The notes below the pieces were generated by a model. That model worked only from the letters and a program-made list of their open reading frames with translations. It was not told the DNA's origin and made no database searches. A DNA stretch of 64,000 nt from Owenia fusiformis (Eukaryota; Annelida; Polychaeta; Sabellida; Oweniidae), in contig CAIIXF020000001.1 in assembly GCA_903813345.2 (NCBI GenBank), positions 44,907,885 to 44,971,884 of the forward strand, given 5' to 3'. Shown here piece after piece: positions 1-13,900 of this stretch (within the stretch, counting starts at the first letter, position 1; each line of letters opens with the position of its first letter). Both the position numbers and the translations under genes were made by a program.

Positions 1-3000
1 ATATAATTTACATGTGTGTGTTTTTTTTGAAAAATACCTCAAATGAATCTCGAGATTCGGTACAAGAGTACATTCACTGGCCTCAACAGCAATTAAAGCA
101 AGGCTTGACATCATGCGTCAATCAGATGACACAACAGCACCTTTACCAAAAAGCAACCAAAACGAGTGGTTTGCATCTGTATACATTTCAGCGACCTACA
201 CATCAAACACGTATCCAAAACATCGGATTGAAATCTAAATATTTCAAACTCAGAGATAATCTCGGATTACAACAGCCGGGAAACTAAATTTTTGGCCAAT
301 ACTCATCATTTACATTGTTAAACTATATATCGTTCTAATTATCAGTAGTAGAATGCAGTTTCAAATATTTAAACCGAAGACATACTACCATGGTGACCAT
401 CACTATGGTGACTGTTGACAGTGAAACCGAAAACAATGGATAGCACACATTCATATATGATAAGATATTTTGCCGGGAATTTCTTGTTTTTACTGTACTT
501 CTATTCATAGATTTACTCTTGAAAATATACTTTTTTTACTATGGATAAAGCCATGAATAAAAGCAACTACAGAACGCTGCATGGTTTGGTTAAAATTAGC
601 CCAAAAGAAAATCTGGGTGCCAAGCTAGCCATTAGTATGCCACACATCTGTAATATAATGATTAAGTATGATGGACTAAAATAATAATATTGTGTTTTAC
701 TTCTGCATCGTGTAACTTCAGAGTAAATTAATGATTTGTTACTCCACACTCATTTGGATTACATTTCAGTTTAGTGAAAATGATAAGTTTTTTATTGCAA
801 AAGCATCCTTTGCATTCCTTTGACTTCGCTTCTAAAAGAGGGGTTCGTAGTTTATCGCTAGACTCTGCACAATGGTTTAACACCATGGGCTTCCATGGTA
901 ACACGCATCTCGGGGAGTAGTTTCTTTTTTCATAATTCTCTTGAATCTTGAAACTGGTTCACAAAATAAAACATAGCAAAATTATATCACAGATTATATC
1001 TCGATGTTTTCAAGAGGGTAATTAATTAAACATAGCGGCATGTCTGGAAATTACAAATTTTTACGTAATGGATCATCATCATCACTTGGAGCCATAGAGA
1101 ACTGACGAGCCCATGGGTTTGGAATGATCTCATGTATCTTCAGTAGGGTGATAATTAATAACTGGAAATTAATATCACACTCTACGCATGAATTGCATTC
1201 TCTATCAAAGGTATAGAACACTCTGAAGAAGGCCCGAGAAAGGGACAGAAAATTGGGAAAAATAAAGTTCCACTCTTATTTTGCACCCTATAATAATCTA
1301 TTGATTAATGCGTTTGCGCTATACCTGCTATCATGTCGTTTTTTTCTTTGATACAGTTGATGTATTGGCATAGACAACACTACAAGATATAGTATCACTC
1401 TTTTTTTCATTAGAACAATTTTTTGAAAGTGGATCTCGATAATAGGGGATATTGATATGCACAACTCCACATTTGTGAAATGAAAATAATTTTTTGTTCT
1501 AGATCTAGGTCGCTGTTACTATAAGTACGCTATTGGTGCACACTCCCGTTTCACAATAAACAATGAAATGTGACGTTATGAAAAATATTCTCGCAATTTG
1601 ACGAACATTCGACGACGTCGTTATTCCTTCGAAATTCACTGAAGCATGAACATAAAATTATGAAAATGACACATTACATTTTTATTACCTACATTCTATC
1701 TAAAGAATGAATCGATGAAAAGGTATTTCAAAACAAACCAAGCAACTTCAATCAAAACATCGATTTAAAATTGAATAAACATGGAAACCAAGACAAATAT
1801 TCTGAACTATAAAATTGAAAAATTTGTACTAATCTTCCATTTTTGATGAATTTATATGCAAATCCTACAAGATATAATCATTAATAATACCAATAGATAA
1901 TCATTACATCAAAATGACATGTGCATCTTTATTTCAAATGAGAATTCATCATGATTGAAAGTTATGATTTGTTCTGTTAACTTTTGATGCGGGACTCATC
2001 AATCGCGCGCTTTTTACGTTTTCTCGCGTATTATAACCTATAGCGCGGAAATGTCTCTATTCTTTAAGACTCAAAGAATACGGTATATGTTCATGAAGAA
2101 GTATGGTTTACCCTATCATTTGGTACCACTGTAATGTATGGAACATGCGCAGGCAAATAAAAAAGCTATCCAATTATTTCAATAAAATCTGTCCGCGCTA
2201 ATTCCGATGAAAGGGGACACAAAGTCCCCATTTTGTGTGTAAAATGACGTCAAAACGGTCTATGCACATTTAGTTCAGACTCTGGTATCATTCATTTTAA
2301 AAGGTTAAAAACTAAAATAGAGTCTCTAATTTTTTAATACATTATAATCACCTGATGCGCAGCTGAGAAATTTTTTTTTAGGACCCAAAATATTAACATA
2401 CTCACACTCGCATTGATTGAAAATGCCCAATTGATTTTAACGGGGATTTTTATCACTGAGGCTTCACTTGGACATTTTTCAATATTTAATAGAATTTACG
2501 AGGTTGATATGGCCACCAGGTCATCAAATATACTTTTTTGTAGAACAAACATCTTCTTTATTGTTGACCATAAGAATTTGAGATGATTCATAGCAATTTA
2601 AAAGACTTAGATGGCTTAGAACATATCTACCGTGGTAAAAAATAACGTAATTTTGACGAGGCTTCACTCCTAATATTTCGTACAAAATCCATCGTGGCTG
2701 ATACGTTTACATCTGAATCACTGATAAGTATAGTTTCAGTATGTTCGTGAAACTTTTCCGGATCTAACAATATAACAACTGTATGACAAACTGCTATATA
2801 ACTCACAAAATCTACATTTAAGTACCATACGCAGGCTGAAAAAGCCAGAGTTGAACACGAGTCACTCACAATTACGATTGCGACAATAGCTATTGTGACG
2901 TCATACGCTATTCGTTATTTGTAAATATTTATGCATAAAATTGATGATACATGAAATAGGGTATTATCCTGAAAATATCATAAACATTGATGGAACAGTT

Positions 3001-4963
3001 AAAAAGATATATACTTTTACATACTACATGCCATTTTGTTCCGTTCCTCGTTGAAACGTTGAACACGCCTTATTATTCAATTGAGAGCTATTTCGAAGGG
3101 CTGTGAATTGAATAACCATAGAGGATATTTCATAAAATTCAGTTCGAATAATTGCATTATATAATAGCAAGAAGGATATATAAAAATTATTATAAATTAT
3201 GTCGAAATACATGTTAAACGAAGACCGAGATCTTTATAGACGTCTTAATTATATTGGCGATTTCAAATGTGTACCAATAGCGTACTTATAGTATGTATGA
3301 TTCTTATCCATATTGAATAGCACTTTAACGATTAAAGCTCAAGGGTAATTAAATTAAATGAGACTCAATGAAAACTTCTTGATGATCAAATATGTAAAAA
3401 GAAACACTTGATTCAGTCGACGAGTTGGAGATTCCAAACTTTTGTAGGGGGTGTACCATTTTATCAATATTGTTATCCATTATTGATAATCACATAGTTT
3501 CATATCACTAATAATGAACTATCTTATATGTTTCCTACTTTGAAAAAAACAACAACAATAGAACATATCATAAGATCTCATAACCTTACTAGCTTTACAT
3601 CGTCAGAAGTTCAAATAATAGGCAGTTGCACATTTGCGCATACTGAAAGCCTTTAGATATGATCATAGTAATTATTCTAATAAATTGCAAGAACGCAAGT
3701 TACCAAGGAAATATTGCTCCAAGACCCCCTACCCTACTTGAACAGCCTGTTGTTAAAGTAGATAGGGAGGGGGGGGGTCCGACCATCTATCTATTTAATT
3801 GGTTCTCATCATCAAGAATTATCTGAAATTTTCAATCACAAATTCATTTTGATGAGTTGATAATGATGTACAAAAATATTTTTGAGATATGGTATATGAA
3901 ATAATAAGGGTTAGAAATGGAAACGTAAACGATGGCTAAAAACGTAAACGATGCTCGCAATTTTGCGATTCTAGCTTTAAGTAACCGTTATAATAATTTG
4001 CAGTCTCGGAAAATGCATTTTATTATAAGTTTTATAACATTTATGAGTATTATTTAGCCTCGAGAACTAGTAATAGAACGGCACATTTGTTTTGCAATCG
4101 GTCGTTATAGAAAGCAGCATTCTCATTTAGTACGTTTTCATAACATTTACAAACGGGTGGAAGTTCTAGAATAGTACGTCGGAGAAAAAGAAATGGTCGA
4201 TGGAGCAGTTTGATCATTCAATAATATTACAAAATAATCATTTTGGATTATGGGGTTGCTGAACTAGTTTTATGTTATTTATATTAGTACAAAGTATATA
4301 TTTAGTATTATCGATAATTCGCAAGCCTGACTTGATTGTACATGACCAACTGGCGCACTTGGCTGTAGATAAACACGCTACCTGCAATGGTAAAAGAAAA
4401 TGATGGTACTCTTCTCCATTTGTAGCACCGTCAAAGTTTAAATCTAGAAGATTATTCGCAACTACATAGCAAATTACATTCGAAGTCAGACGAAAATGTT
4501 ATGGGAAAAACAACTTATTGAACCAGAGAGACTTGGAATCCTGATTTCTTTTCATTAATCATAGAAATATGAAATCAGAAGTTTGTGGCCGGACGTTCGG
4601 GAAAAGGTGTAACCATATTGTGGAAAGATTAGCAGAAATATCGGGAGGTATTTGGTGAATTATCCGATAACACGTGAAGAAATTTACGCACAGGTACCTC
4701 GCAGATAGCAAACTACAATCGTTACAAAAAATAATCATACAAAAAAGTTTGGAGCATAAGTAATAAATTTGATCTGCCTTGCGTAGTTTTACTACTCACA
4801 GCGGATACCAATCAAAATCAGATAACGCTCTGGACCTCTCTACTCCCCGCTGTCCCAGAGGCAATCAAGAAATGGGGGAAGGTGTAAGACTATCATTCAG
4901 TATTTATAGGCTTCCCAAGAATATAAGACAGATTGGTCCACAGGAAAATACTGCAACAAAGAC
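1..4963. other. Gene-free upstream region
   Basis: I see no convincing coding exon here. The longest open frames are short and match no family I know. The stretch is AT-rich with scattered homopolymers, including a G-tract near 3,768-3,777. It presumably holds the promoter and 5' flank of the channel gene that starts near 4,964, but I could not pick out a TATA box or initiator with confidence. Confidence 0.5.
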
Positions 4964-4994
4964 ATGATGGATAAAGTAGAAAAACATCCAAAAG
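4964..4994 (+). CDS. DEG/ENaC alternative first exon, copy a
   Basis: This short exon encodes MMDKVEKHPK and ends in phase 1 at a strong donor, AAAG|GTGAGT. It is nearly identical to a second copy 150 bp downstream. Joining either copy to 12873 makes a Glu codon at the junction and continues into ESEESWGD. The two copies may be alternative promoters or start exons, or one may be a dead duplicate. Confidence 0.6.
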
Positions 4995-7900
4995 GTGAGT
5001 CCTCTACTCGGTTTGGCCCTCAGGAAATTATTGTAACAAAATCATTTAATTTGGATGAATTGCAACTCCTTAAGACAGGTTCGTCAATATTTCGAATATA
5101 TTCCAAATAGGATATGGATAAAGTGGAAAAACAACCGAAAGGTGAGTGCTAATACACATAACATTGTTTAATAACGTAAGTAAGTATATCTATCTAATCT
5201 ATGTAAATTGTATTTTTCACAATAATCACATTTAAACATTATTATACTGTTAGACACTCGAGTAAATCCTTTGTATCAGAACGCCTCTCAAAGTAAAATC
5301 TTATTCGGCCACATAATTTCCTCTTTCCCATTGCCTCAAATGTTCAAACACACAACGTCAAACAAAAAATAAAAATAGTACCGTGGGTACTGGGCTCACA
5401 TGGTGTTGCTCAAAAGTGAATAATGGCTAAAATGACAACACAAAAACGGGTATACTTTTGCCGATTTTTTGTAACAAAATTATGTCATACAACTGCTCTT
5501 TACAAAGACATGGCAGGGCACCTGAAATTATTTGTAAAGCTAGGAAATGTGCCAAAAGTGAATTTCGCAAGACAAAAATGGCGACCATTTTGAAAATAGG
5601 CGAGCTTTTGAACCAGGAGTCATAGGGGAGTTTTTTGTATTGATGTTGAACCAAAATAACTTAAAACTGGAATCCTATCGACAGAGGTTTTAATGCAAAT
5701 AGTCCAAAAGAGGATTTCGCTAGACAGATGGATAAATCAATGTTAACTAAAATGGCTGAAAATAAAAAACGGATATAATTACTCTTTACAGTGACAAACG
5801 TGCCACTATTGTTGGTCCAAAAGTGGAATTCGCAAGACAGATGGACAAATCAATATTAACTAAATTGAAAATAAAAAAACGGATGTAGTTTTTTGCTGAT
5901 TTTTTGTAACACAATTATTTCATACAACTACTCTTCACTTTGACATGGATTTTAACAATGCAGGACACCTGAAATTATTTGTAAAGCTAGGAAATGGGTC
6001 AAAATTGAATTTCACGAGATGGTGTTGAACAAAAAGAACTTAAAACGGGGATCCTATCGACACTAATCTATCCACGGACGCACGCACGCACTCACGGACA
6101 GACAGACGGACAAGTGAGTGATTGCAAAAGCTCACCATGTGAGCTAATACATGTTAAAAAACATATACCTGCAATCCCGAACAGGTTTGACAGATTCTTG
6201 AGTTGGGTTCAGATTAGACAGGTTCTACTATAATCCCAAATTACTCAATGAGGAATACATTTGATCGCCAGAATAATTGATATTTATTTTCAAATAAATA
6301 TATTTAGATCGGAACTGCAAATAAAACAGATATTCAAGGAGATAAATCAATCTATTGTAATTATAGTTTATTTAAAGAAACTGCAGTAGGAGATTATCAA
6401 GAAGAGGAAAGTACCTGATAAAAAGTTAGGCTTAATTGATTTATTATAGACTGAGGCAGCAATAAAGAAATGAATCATTACCTTGAATGACTACGTTCAA
6501 ATTCCTACAGCTGTAGTTAGAAGTGTGCCGTTATAACTATAAACTAGAGGCAGGACTTTGACCCAAATGAATGACTTTTTCTAAGTTTACCAAGCATTTG
6601 CCGTACTATTAAATCAAAGGACCATCATTATGTTTGTTGATAGTTCCCCGTACTCTTAAAGCAATGGACCATCACCATGCGTGTTGGTACCCTGAGCGCA
6701 GAGTGTAGCTATAAACAGAGATCACGGTAGACGTTCGCCATTCGCCAATCGCGAATTTTCGAAAGAGGTGGCGAAAAATATGTAAAGGTATTTCGCAGTT
6801 ATGGCGAATTAGAGGTGTCACGGTTTCCCGATATTGGACCGAATTTCGATTCAGATGCTTCGGTTCGGGACATGGGACAGAAAGAGTTAATATAGGTACA
6901 TAGATTCCTTCCCTAAAATGCATAAAAACGTGTATAAATAGCGAGGAACACCTCCGATTTCGTTCTGAAAAATTAAATATTTTCACTTACCTCGTACCTA
7001 GATTACACTTCTTTGCACTGAAAAGTGTTATTAACGGACCCGCGATTTCAGGTAGATGGTAATGCTTGTTCGTAAATTTCTTCATCGTCGTTCGCAAATC
7101 GAGTGCATTATCAGTATGCCGGATGTAGGAAAGAAATTGAAAAATCGAGCCGGCATCTAAGTCGAAAAAGTCGGCAGTTTTGAAGTATTTTGGGACTCCG
7201 ATATCACAAGGTAAACAAATTGGTGATATTACACCGTGCAGACTATGTGAAATGCCGATCACATTCGCGGCAGATGCTTTACATTCAATTTTAATTGACG
7301 TTTTTTTATTTCTGAATATGATTTTGAAAAGTGAAACTGAAAGTGAAAGTGAAACTGTCATCATCAGACATTGTATCATTTTTAACGTTCCTTTTTTACG
7401 GTTTTTCAAAATGGCTAATTCATATTTTGGTTGGCGAAATTTTTTTTGGAAGATTTAGCCACAATGGCTAACAAGTTTTTTCAACTATCGTGATCTCTGC
7501 TATAAATTACGAATACACTACTGAAGACGAAGCCGAGAGACGAAGCTCTCTTTTGAGAAGCGAAGTCGAACGAATGCAAAGGGGCGTGTTGGTGGCTTTC
7601 CGTACTCTTAAAGCAGAGGATCATCATCGTGTGTTAGTGATTTCCCGTACTATTAAAGCAAAGGACCATCATCTTACTGTGTTGGTGGTTCCCCGTACTA
7701 TCAATTAGCAGAGGACCATCATCATATGTGTTGGTAGACCCCCCCACAATTCTTATCTACTCTTTGAAGAGATCAATAATATCAATTTTTCATTCCCAAA
7801 GCCCAAATTGTTAATTTTAACGAACACTATTTCAAAATATACAAAATACCAGACACGCTTTTCACGTAACACAAAACAAATACATTCTAACACACAAGAC

Positions 7901-10900
7901 TTGCTTTCCCTCGCTTAAATATTCTAGGGCCTCACATGATCAAATCTAATTGGTTGCCCTGAGAACGCTGGGAACATACAAAGATCTGACGCAAAACAAA
8001 AACAAAAAACGTTTTGTTTTTTTTCTACGTAGGAGATTAGTGCAAACACTTGCTTAGAGATTACACTTTATTGTGATAATCATCCTAGTAATATTGTTAT
8101 TATCTTATAAGCTATCGTATTAAGTCACTATACTGGAGGTCTCTTTCCACGAGGGTTGATCAATAATTAATGTTCTCTCATAGTGGCATAGCAATAATTT
8201 ACCCAGGCACCCCAGAAGTTCCAGTTAAGTGTTTTGATAACTTCATCACTTTGTCTGTCTAAATAGGAACATATTACTCTGAATATGTAAAAATTCGTTA
8301 AATTGGAAAGATGGAAATATGTAAAAATACGCCTAGAGTAACTTAACAGTATTCCTTGGAATTTGGAACACTTGTAATTTACAATTTGGATTGTTTCTAC
8401 ACTTTCTATAGCTTTCTATAGCTGAAACTATAGCTGAATTCCTCACTGGTGAAGACTTTCAAGAGAATATGGTATATAAAAGAGTTTAATAACTTTTTTT
8501 ATCACGTCATCCATACTCAACCAAACACAATCATGCCAGTGAAGCATTTGATTAACGCAATCGATACTTTACATTGTGTGGTCACTGATACTGTCAGCTA
8601 GCCTAGTAAAATATTTCATCTCAAGTTTACTTTTATAGTATTTTTATGAGAGTTCATCAGCTGTTTACGCGATTGTTTTAAATCAATCCTACAATAGTAT
8701 TGACAGGTTATTTATTCCAAATTGCGTTGTTATTGCGATTTTGAATATTTCATTAGTCTTTATTTATAGTTGAACACTGGTTTTGAGAATAAAACATAAT
8801 AAAAAACACTAGTCAGGCCTGAAAACTCAGTGAGGGGGAATGTATACCCGTGGTACTTGTCTTGGTTTCGCCCTCGTTCGATTCCCGGTTTAGGCAAAAT
8901 TCTTCATCGTAATTCTTACAACGATAGATAGTAAAGTTACTTACTTAATCCATTATGGTACTGAGTAAACAACAACAAAAAAACACAATAAACATATGCT
9001 AATGATCACAGCCGTGGGTTTCACATCTTGCCATTTAATCTAGAACTTTGTGCGAAACACTTTTTTGTTCAGAATTCTTGAATAGTTTAGATATGCGTAT
9101 TGCGCATCATACTTGCACGAATTACAGCTTATTTATTCAAATCAACCTTGTAGTAATACCAAGGAACTCATTTCTTCGATGTAGATGTCAGAACCAATTA
9201 TTTTATCTTAAAAAGATTTCCGATTTGCTTCATTTCAATATTTTAGGAAACAATATTGTGTATTGTGGAATCCACGGTCTCTTCTATTCCTCGGACTTTC
9301 ACAAGCTTTAAATACAGCGAAAGGCTCTGATAAATCAGAATGTTAATATGGTGAAAGCAGGTCTTGTATTGAACCATTTTTTAAAATGGTGGTTGGTTTG
9401 GTCATGGGCTTTCAAGCCCATGGTTTGGTATGGTATTTGGTCGTGGTGTAGTTGACCTCACATCCTGAATGGGAATTGGAGGTTCAACATATTCGTTTTC
9501 TGTAAGTCCTTCGTTTCATAGTTGGATACGTTCAGCATAAAAACTTAGCCCGGAGCAAGACTCGAACACCAAACCACTGGTTGACAAATGACAGAGCAAA
9601 GGCTATAGTAAAGTTTCATCGTATTGATCTCATAATAACCACTTCGTCATTTTCTGAAACATGACATCATATGACACCGTGTACTACTAACACGATACTT
9701 TAAGATTATAAAAAATGAGTATAAAGTTTTTCATATTTATGTGTCGGTGATTGACTATCTATCAGTATCAGTACGGTTGGCTGCGCTTCGTTGTTCACTG
9801 ATAAGTCACTGTCGTGTATTTGATCTCTTTTCGGAAAAGCTACGCACACTAAAATTACTAGAGATACTCAATTCATTGTATTGGAGTCTTATCGATGAAC
9901 AAATGCGTAACATTCATATGTTTTTGCGTCATTGTACCATTACGGTTTGAACATTGATTAAATCAAATTACAATTGTTCTCGATATAGAACAGGTTTGCT
10001 TTATTGTACCTCTGATAATACTCGAAGCATATCGCCGATTAAACACGGCAAACCTTCAACTGATATGGTTCAGCGATCCGAATGGTTATATCCCTGGTAT
10101 TGCATATGCATTGCTACACCTGTTACTGACCTGCAGGCACTATATCTCAGGGTATCTGGCATATCTTTCACTTCCCACAGGGATACTGAATTGAGTGCAG
10201 TGCATTGGTGTGTCCGGTACTGTATCAGGTGTGATGCCATCCCTAACCATCCATTTATTTGTTACTGGTAATTAAAGAGAGATATGTGCTCTATTTACCC
10301 TATATGGGCATAAAGCAGTAAGGCATGAGGAAGGCGAGTTAACTGCCTCGCCAAAATTTACCTGAAAAATATTAAATAACTAAGCAGAAGTGCCAAAGGG
10401 AAAGGACCAAACACTGCCAAAAGCCTAGCAAGAAAAGCAAACTCTAAGTGTAAACTTATCATAAGAAAAATAGTCTCTATATATCCCAAAAGCATGATCT
10501 AAAACGTGAAAAGGAATAATGTCTAACAGCCCCTTCCCCCCTCCAATCGAGAGCCAATATCACAATCCAGGACCAGAACACCAAGGGATATTTTCCGATA
10601 AAACCGGAAGATAAAAATGAAGTCTGATGAAAGTAACTGCACTATAACTGCACTGTGGGACGAGCGAGCCCCATGGACCCCCTCCTGCTGGAGCCACCAG
10701 TGTAAATGGAGGGACGTGGGGAATTTTCGCCTCATCTTATTAATTTTGCCTCACCTTATAATTATTTTAGATCATGGCTACGTCCAATTATCGTGAAGTC
10801 TTATCATAGTGCAATTTGTATTCTCTATCGCAAACCTAGCATTTTTAGTACAAGAGTATTCTGATTAGTTGCCAAACATATGAAGCGGGCTTTATTCTGT

Positions 10901-13900
10901 GGGAATTCACGGCGTATTTGTATCAAAATTAACCTGTTCGCAGTTCGGCAGAATTACACTGAGGTGGATCTTGTTGTTGGTCATCATAACTTTGATCCGT
11001 TTATACTCCTCTTCAATAAACTTTTATCATCTAACGCATTTCTTTCCACTTATGGGTTATCACAGTTATCATGAAGAAATAAAACAGATTTAACCAGTGG
11101 TTAAAAAACATTTAAATCTGTAACCGCTTGAGCTTATCTCCAAGAGACAAGGTGCTTTTACATCAGTTCATTAGTGCGATCACTGATTATATCTTAACAC
11201 ATAAGAGGATTTAGTAGGTGTCTATGTAAACAAAACAAAAAGTTGAACGGCATATTTCTTCGAAACTGTCAGAATTCACAATTTATAGACCACTCGGTGT
11301 TATCTCAGAAACATACGTATCGTGGTCAATCGGTTTTTGGTATTCTTTTGGTGACTCATTTTTTTCTTGAAAAACTCGATTTAAACCTACTTATAATCAT
11401 TCTGATACTCATAGCATCTTTCTGTTTCACCTCTCAGGGCTGAGAAGAAATGAGATGTCATGGTATATCATGATGACTTATAATAGTCAAGTTGCAGAAA
11501 ATGTTACGCGGAATATGGCATATATTCATGGTTGTACGGTATTTGTGATACGGGTGAATATGCCATACTAACCTGCGGTATATGGCATATTTCGCAGGTG
11601 AGTATGGCATATTCCGCAGTGAATATGCGATACATTGATTTCAGTGAATATCCAATACTCACCGCAGAATATGTCATACTCAACTGCAGAATATGCCGCA
11701 CGTGAAAACGATACAGAAAGTCTCGATTTGATTGGTCGAGAGAATCGATTCTAAATGTAAAACTACTCTGGATTACCAATATAGTTAGCGCTTCTAATAC
11801 GCTTATAACATATATCGTGATTGTCAATACAAAAACTTATCAGTTCTTGGTCAGTTCTTATACCACCAAATTCGCCCCGAATTACGCTTTCTTCCATTTT
11901 AAAACAGGTACTATTCCATTTTTCTAAAATAAGATGCATAGTGCATCTGAACACAAATGACATTTTGTTTTGAACTGCATCATATGAATAAGTTACATAT
12001 AAGTTCTAAATCGACACAATGCCATTTAAAACATGTATGAGTATGAGTGATCCTGAATATGTATCTTATATCTAAAGTGAGAGATTGGAATGTTAACCTC
12101 AACCCCACGCAATCTTGTAATTTCAATTACACGTATTTGAGGTGGCTAGAAGTTAATTCATTCTTAATAAAAATGATTTATAATGTTTGCTTGCTGATGA
12201 AATAATTGGTGTTACGTTATAGCTTCGTATGTTATATCATTTACTATGATATAAGGCTATTTATACGATGACAATATCCCTTATGTCAATGACCACTATT
12301 CGAAGAAGCGATCCTTTAATGAAAATTTGTTTACCCATGTTTTACAACTTGATATTAAATGGAACTGAGGCGAAAGTGCGTCAGCTTTTGGCATTTCTTC
12401 CCATTCATTTACGACAAATGTATCGCTATTCGCTACACAATTTATGATTGATCACATTGATACCAAATAAATTTTGCAATCGATGTATTTTTCAACTGGG
12501 CCATTAGTTATATTCAGAGTCACAATCTGAAGGGTTACCACAACAAACACTTCAGATATGTTGACAAGCTCATACAAGTATGCGACGATGGCGTTTTACT
12601 TTATTCCAGTTGGAAATAATTGATATAATCAAGTATATGAAGAATAATCAGATTTTGTTTTATCACAGCTACCCTAACACTGCTAGGCTATTTGGCTCTC
12701 CGTTCAACTGCTGCCATTAATTGAAAGTGGCCGCCTCAGTATTTAGGATTTAAGGACTATTTTACGTACGCTTATCTTTGCTTATATTATAATTTCCAGA
12801 GTGCTTGATTCCTCATCACTATGTTGGTTTCCCAATTGATAATGCCTAATATGGTCTAATATGTTTTTTCAGAGAGTGAAGAATCTTGGGGTGACCTACT
12901 ACATACATTCACACAGAACTCAACCTTTCATGGCATTCGCTACATCACAGAAACATCTCCATACATTCTCAGAAAGTACGTATTTTAACTATTTTTAATA
13001 TGTATATTCTTCATTAACTCAAAGCGACATTTATTACATACTATGGATGTTAGATAATTATGATGACATTTTCTAGTTAGTCGCTTGCGTTCCGTACGAT
13101 AGTCTTATCTTTGTAATAAAAATGGTAAATGTTTCTCATCATATAGTTTTATGTAGTAGTAAAATCAGACGTATAGGCCTATTGAATATATTTTAATTCC
13201 CAATAGAAATAAACTCTGCAAATCTCGTTTATATGCGGGGATATCTAAATAAAACACGAAGCTCACTTCTTGTTTTGATGTTAAACCTCCCTGTGATCTA
13301 AGAGATCATCAACATAAATATTCCATCTATCTTACTCAGGAATATTTTAATTAAGGACGTGATTGTCAAACAATAGAATTGATAGACAGGACGAATGTTG
13401 TATTGAGGTTGGTGTTCTCTACTTATTGCTGAATTGCTACTCTGACTGAATAGTATATTATATACAAAAACATTGAGGATTCAGGGTGTACATGTATCTC
13501 ATTCCCATCATATCTCGTTTCTTAAGATGGACTCATTACAGGCGTTACGATGAGTATCAGAATGACATTCGTTTATTTTATGCTAGCGAGAGCGACTTTC
13601 TTGGACCAAAATAGTGGTATAAAGGTGGCCAACATTAATAAGCTAAAAGGTATAAAGAAAGTGTGGTGTTGGTTTATTATACCTCATAACATTATAGTCT
13701 CAAGGTATTTTAGAATAACCTTTCTACACAAATCCGTTGCTATGAATAAAAGGTTGAAGGATCCTAAAAGAGCTGGTACATTAGAGGCTCTAAAATAAGG
13801 TACATGTATGATACGTAATTGCAAGACTCTCCTCTTTCAATTTGGTCATTCAAACCAAGATGAAAAAAGCCCATCAATTGCCAGTAATCACACCTATCGG

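Larger units (their letters stand above)
5142..12872 (+). other. DEG/ENaC intron 1
   Basis: This 7.7-kb intron shows no supported exon. It contains a TIR element at 5394-6144, a dispersed repeat of about 57 bp at 6602-6690 and 7595-7735, a dispersed repeat copy at 10390-10592, and an imperfect repeat cluster at 11503-11703. The remainder is unremarkable AT-rich sequence. Confidence 0.6.

Noticed and set aside
12-287. 91-codon open frame at the left edge
   Set aside because: No family resemblance, no splice or promoter context, and composition like the surrounding DNA.
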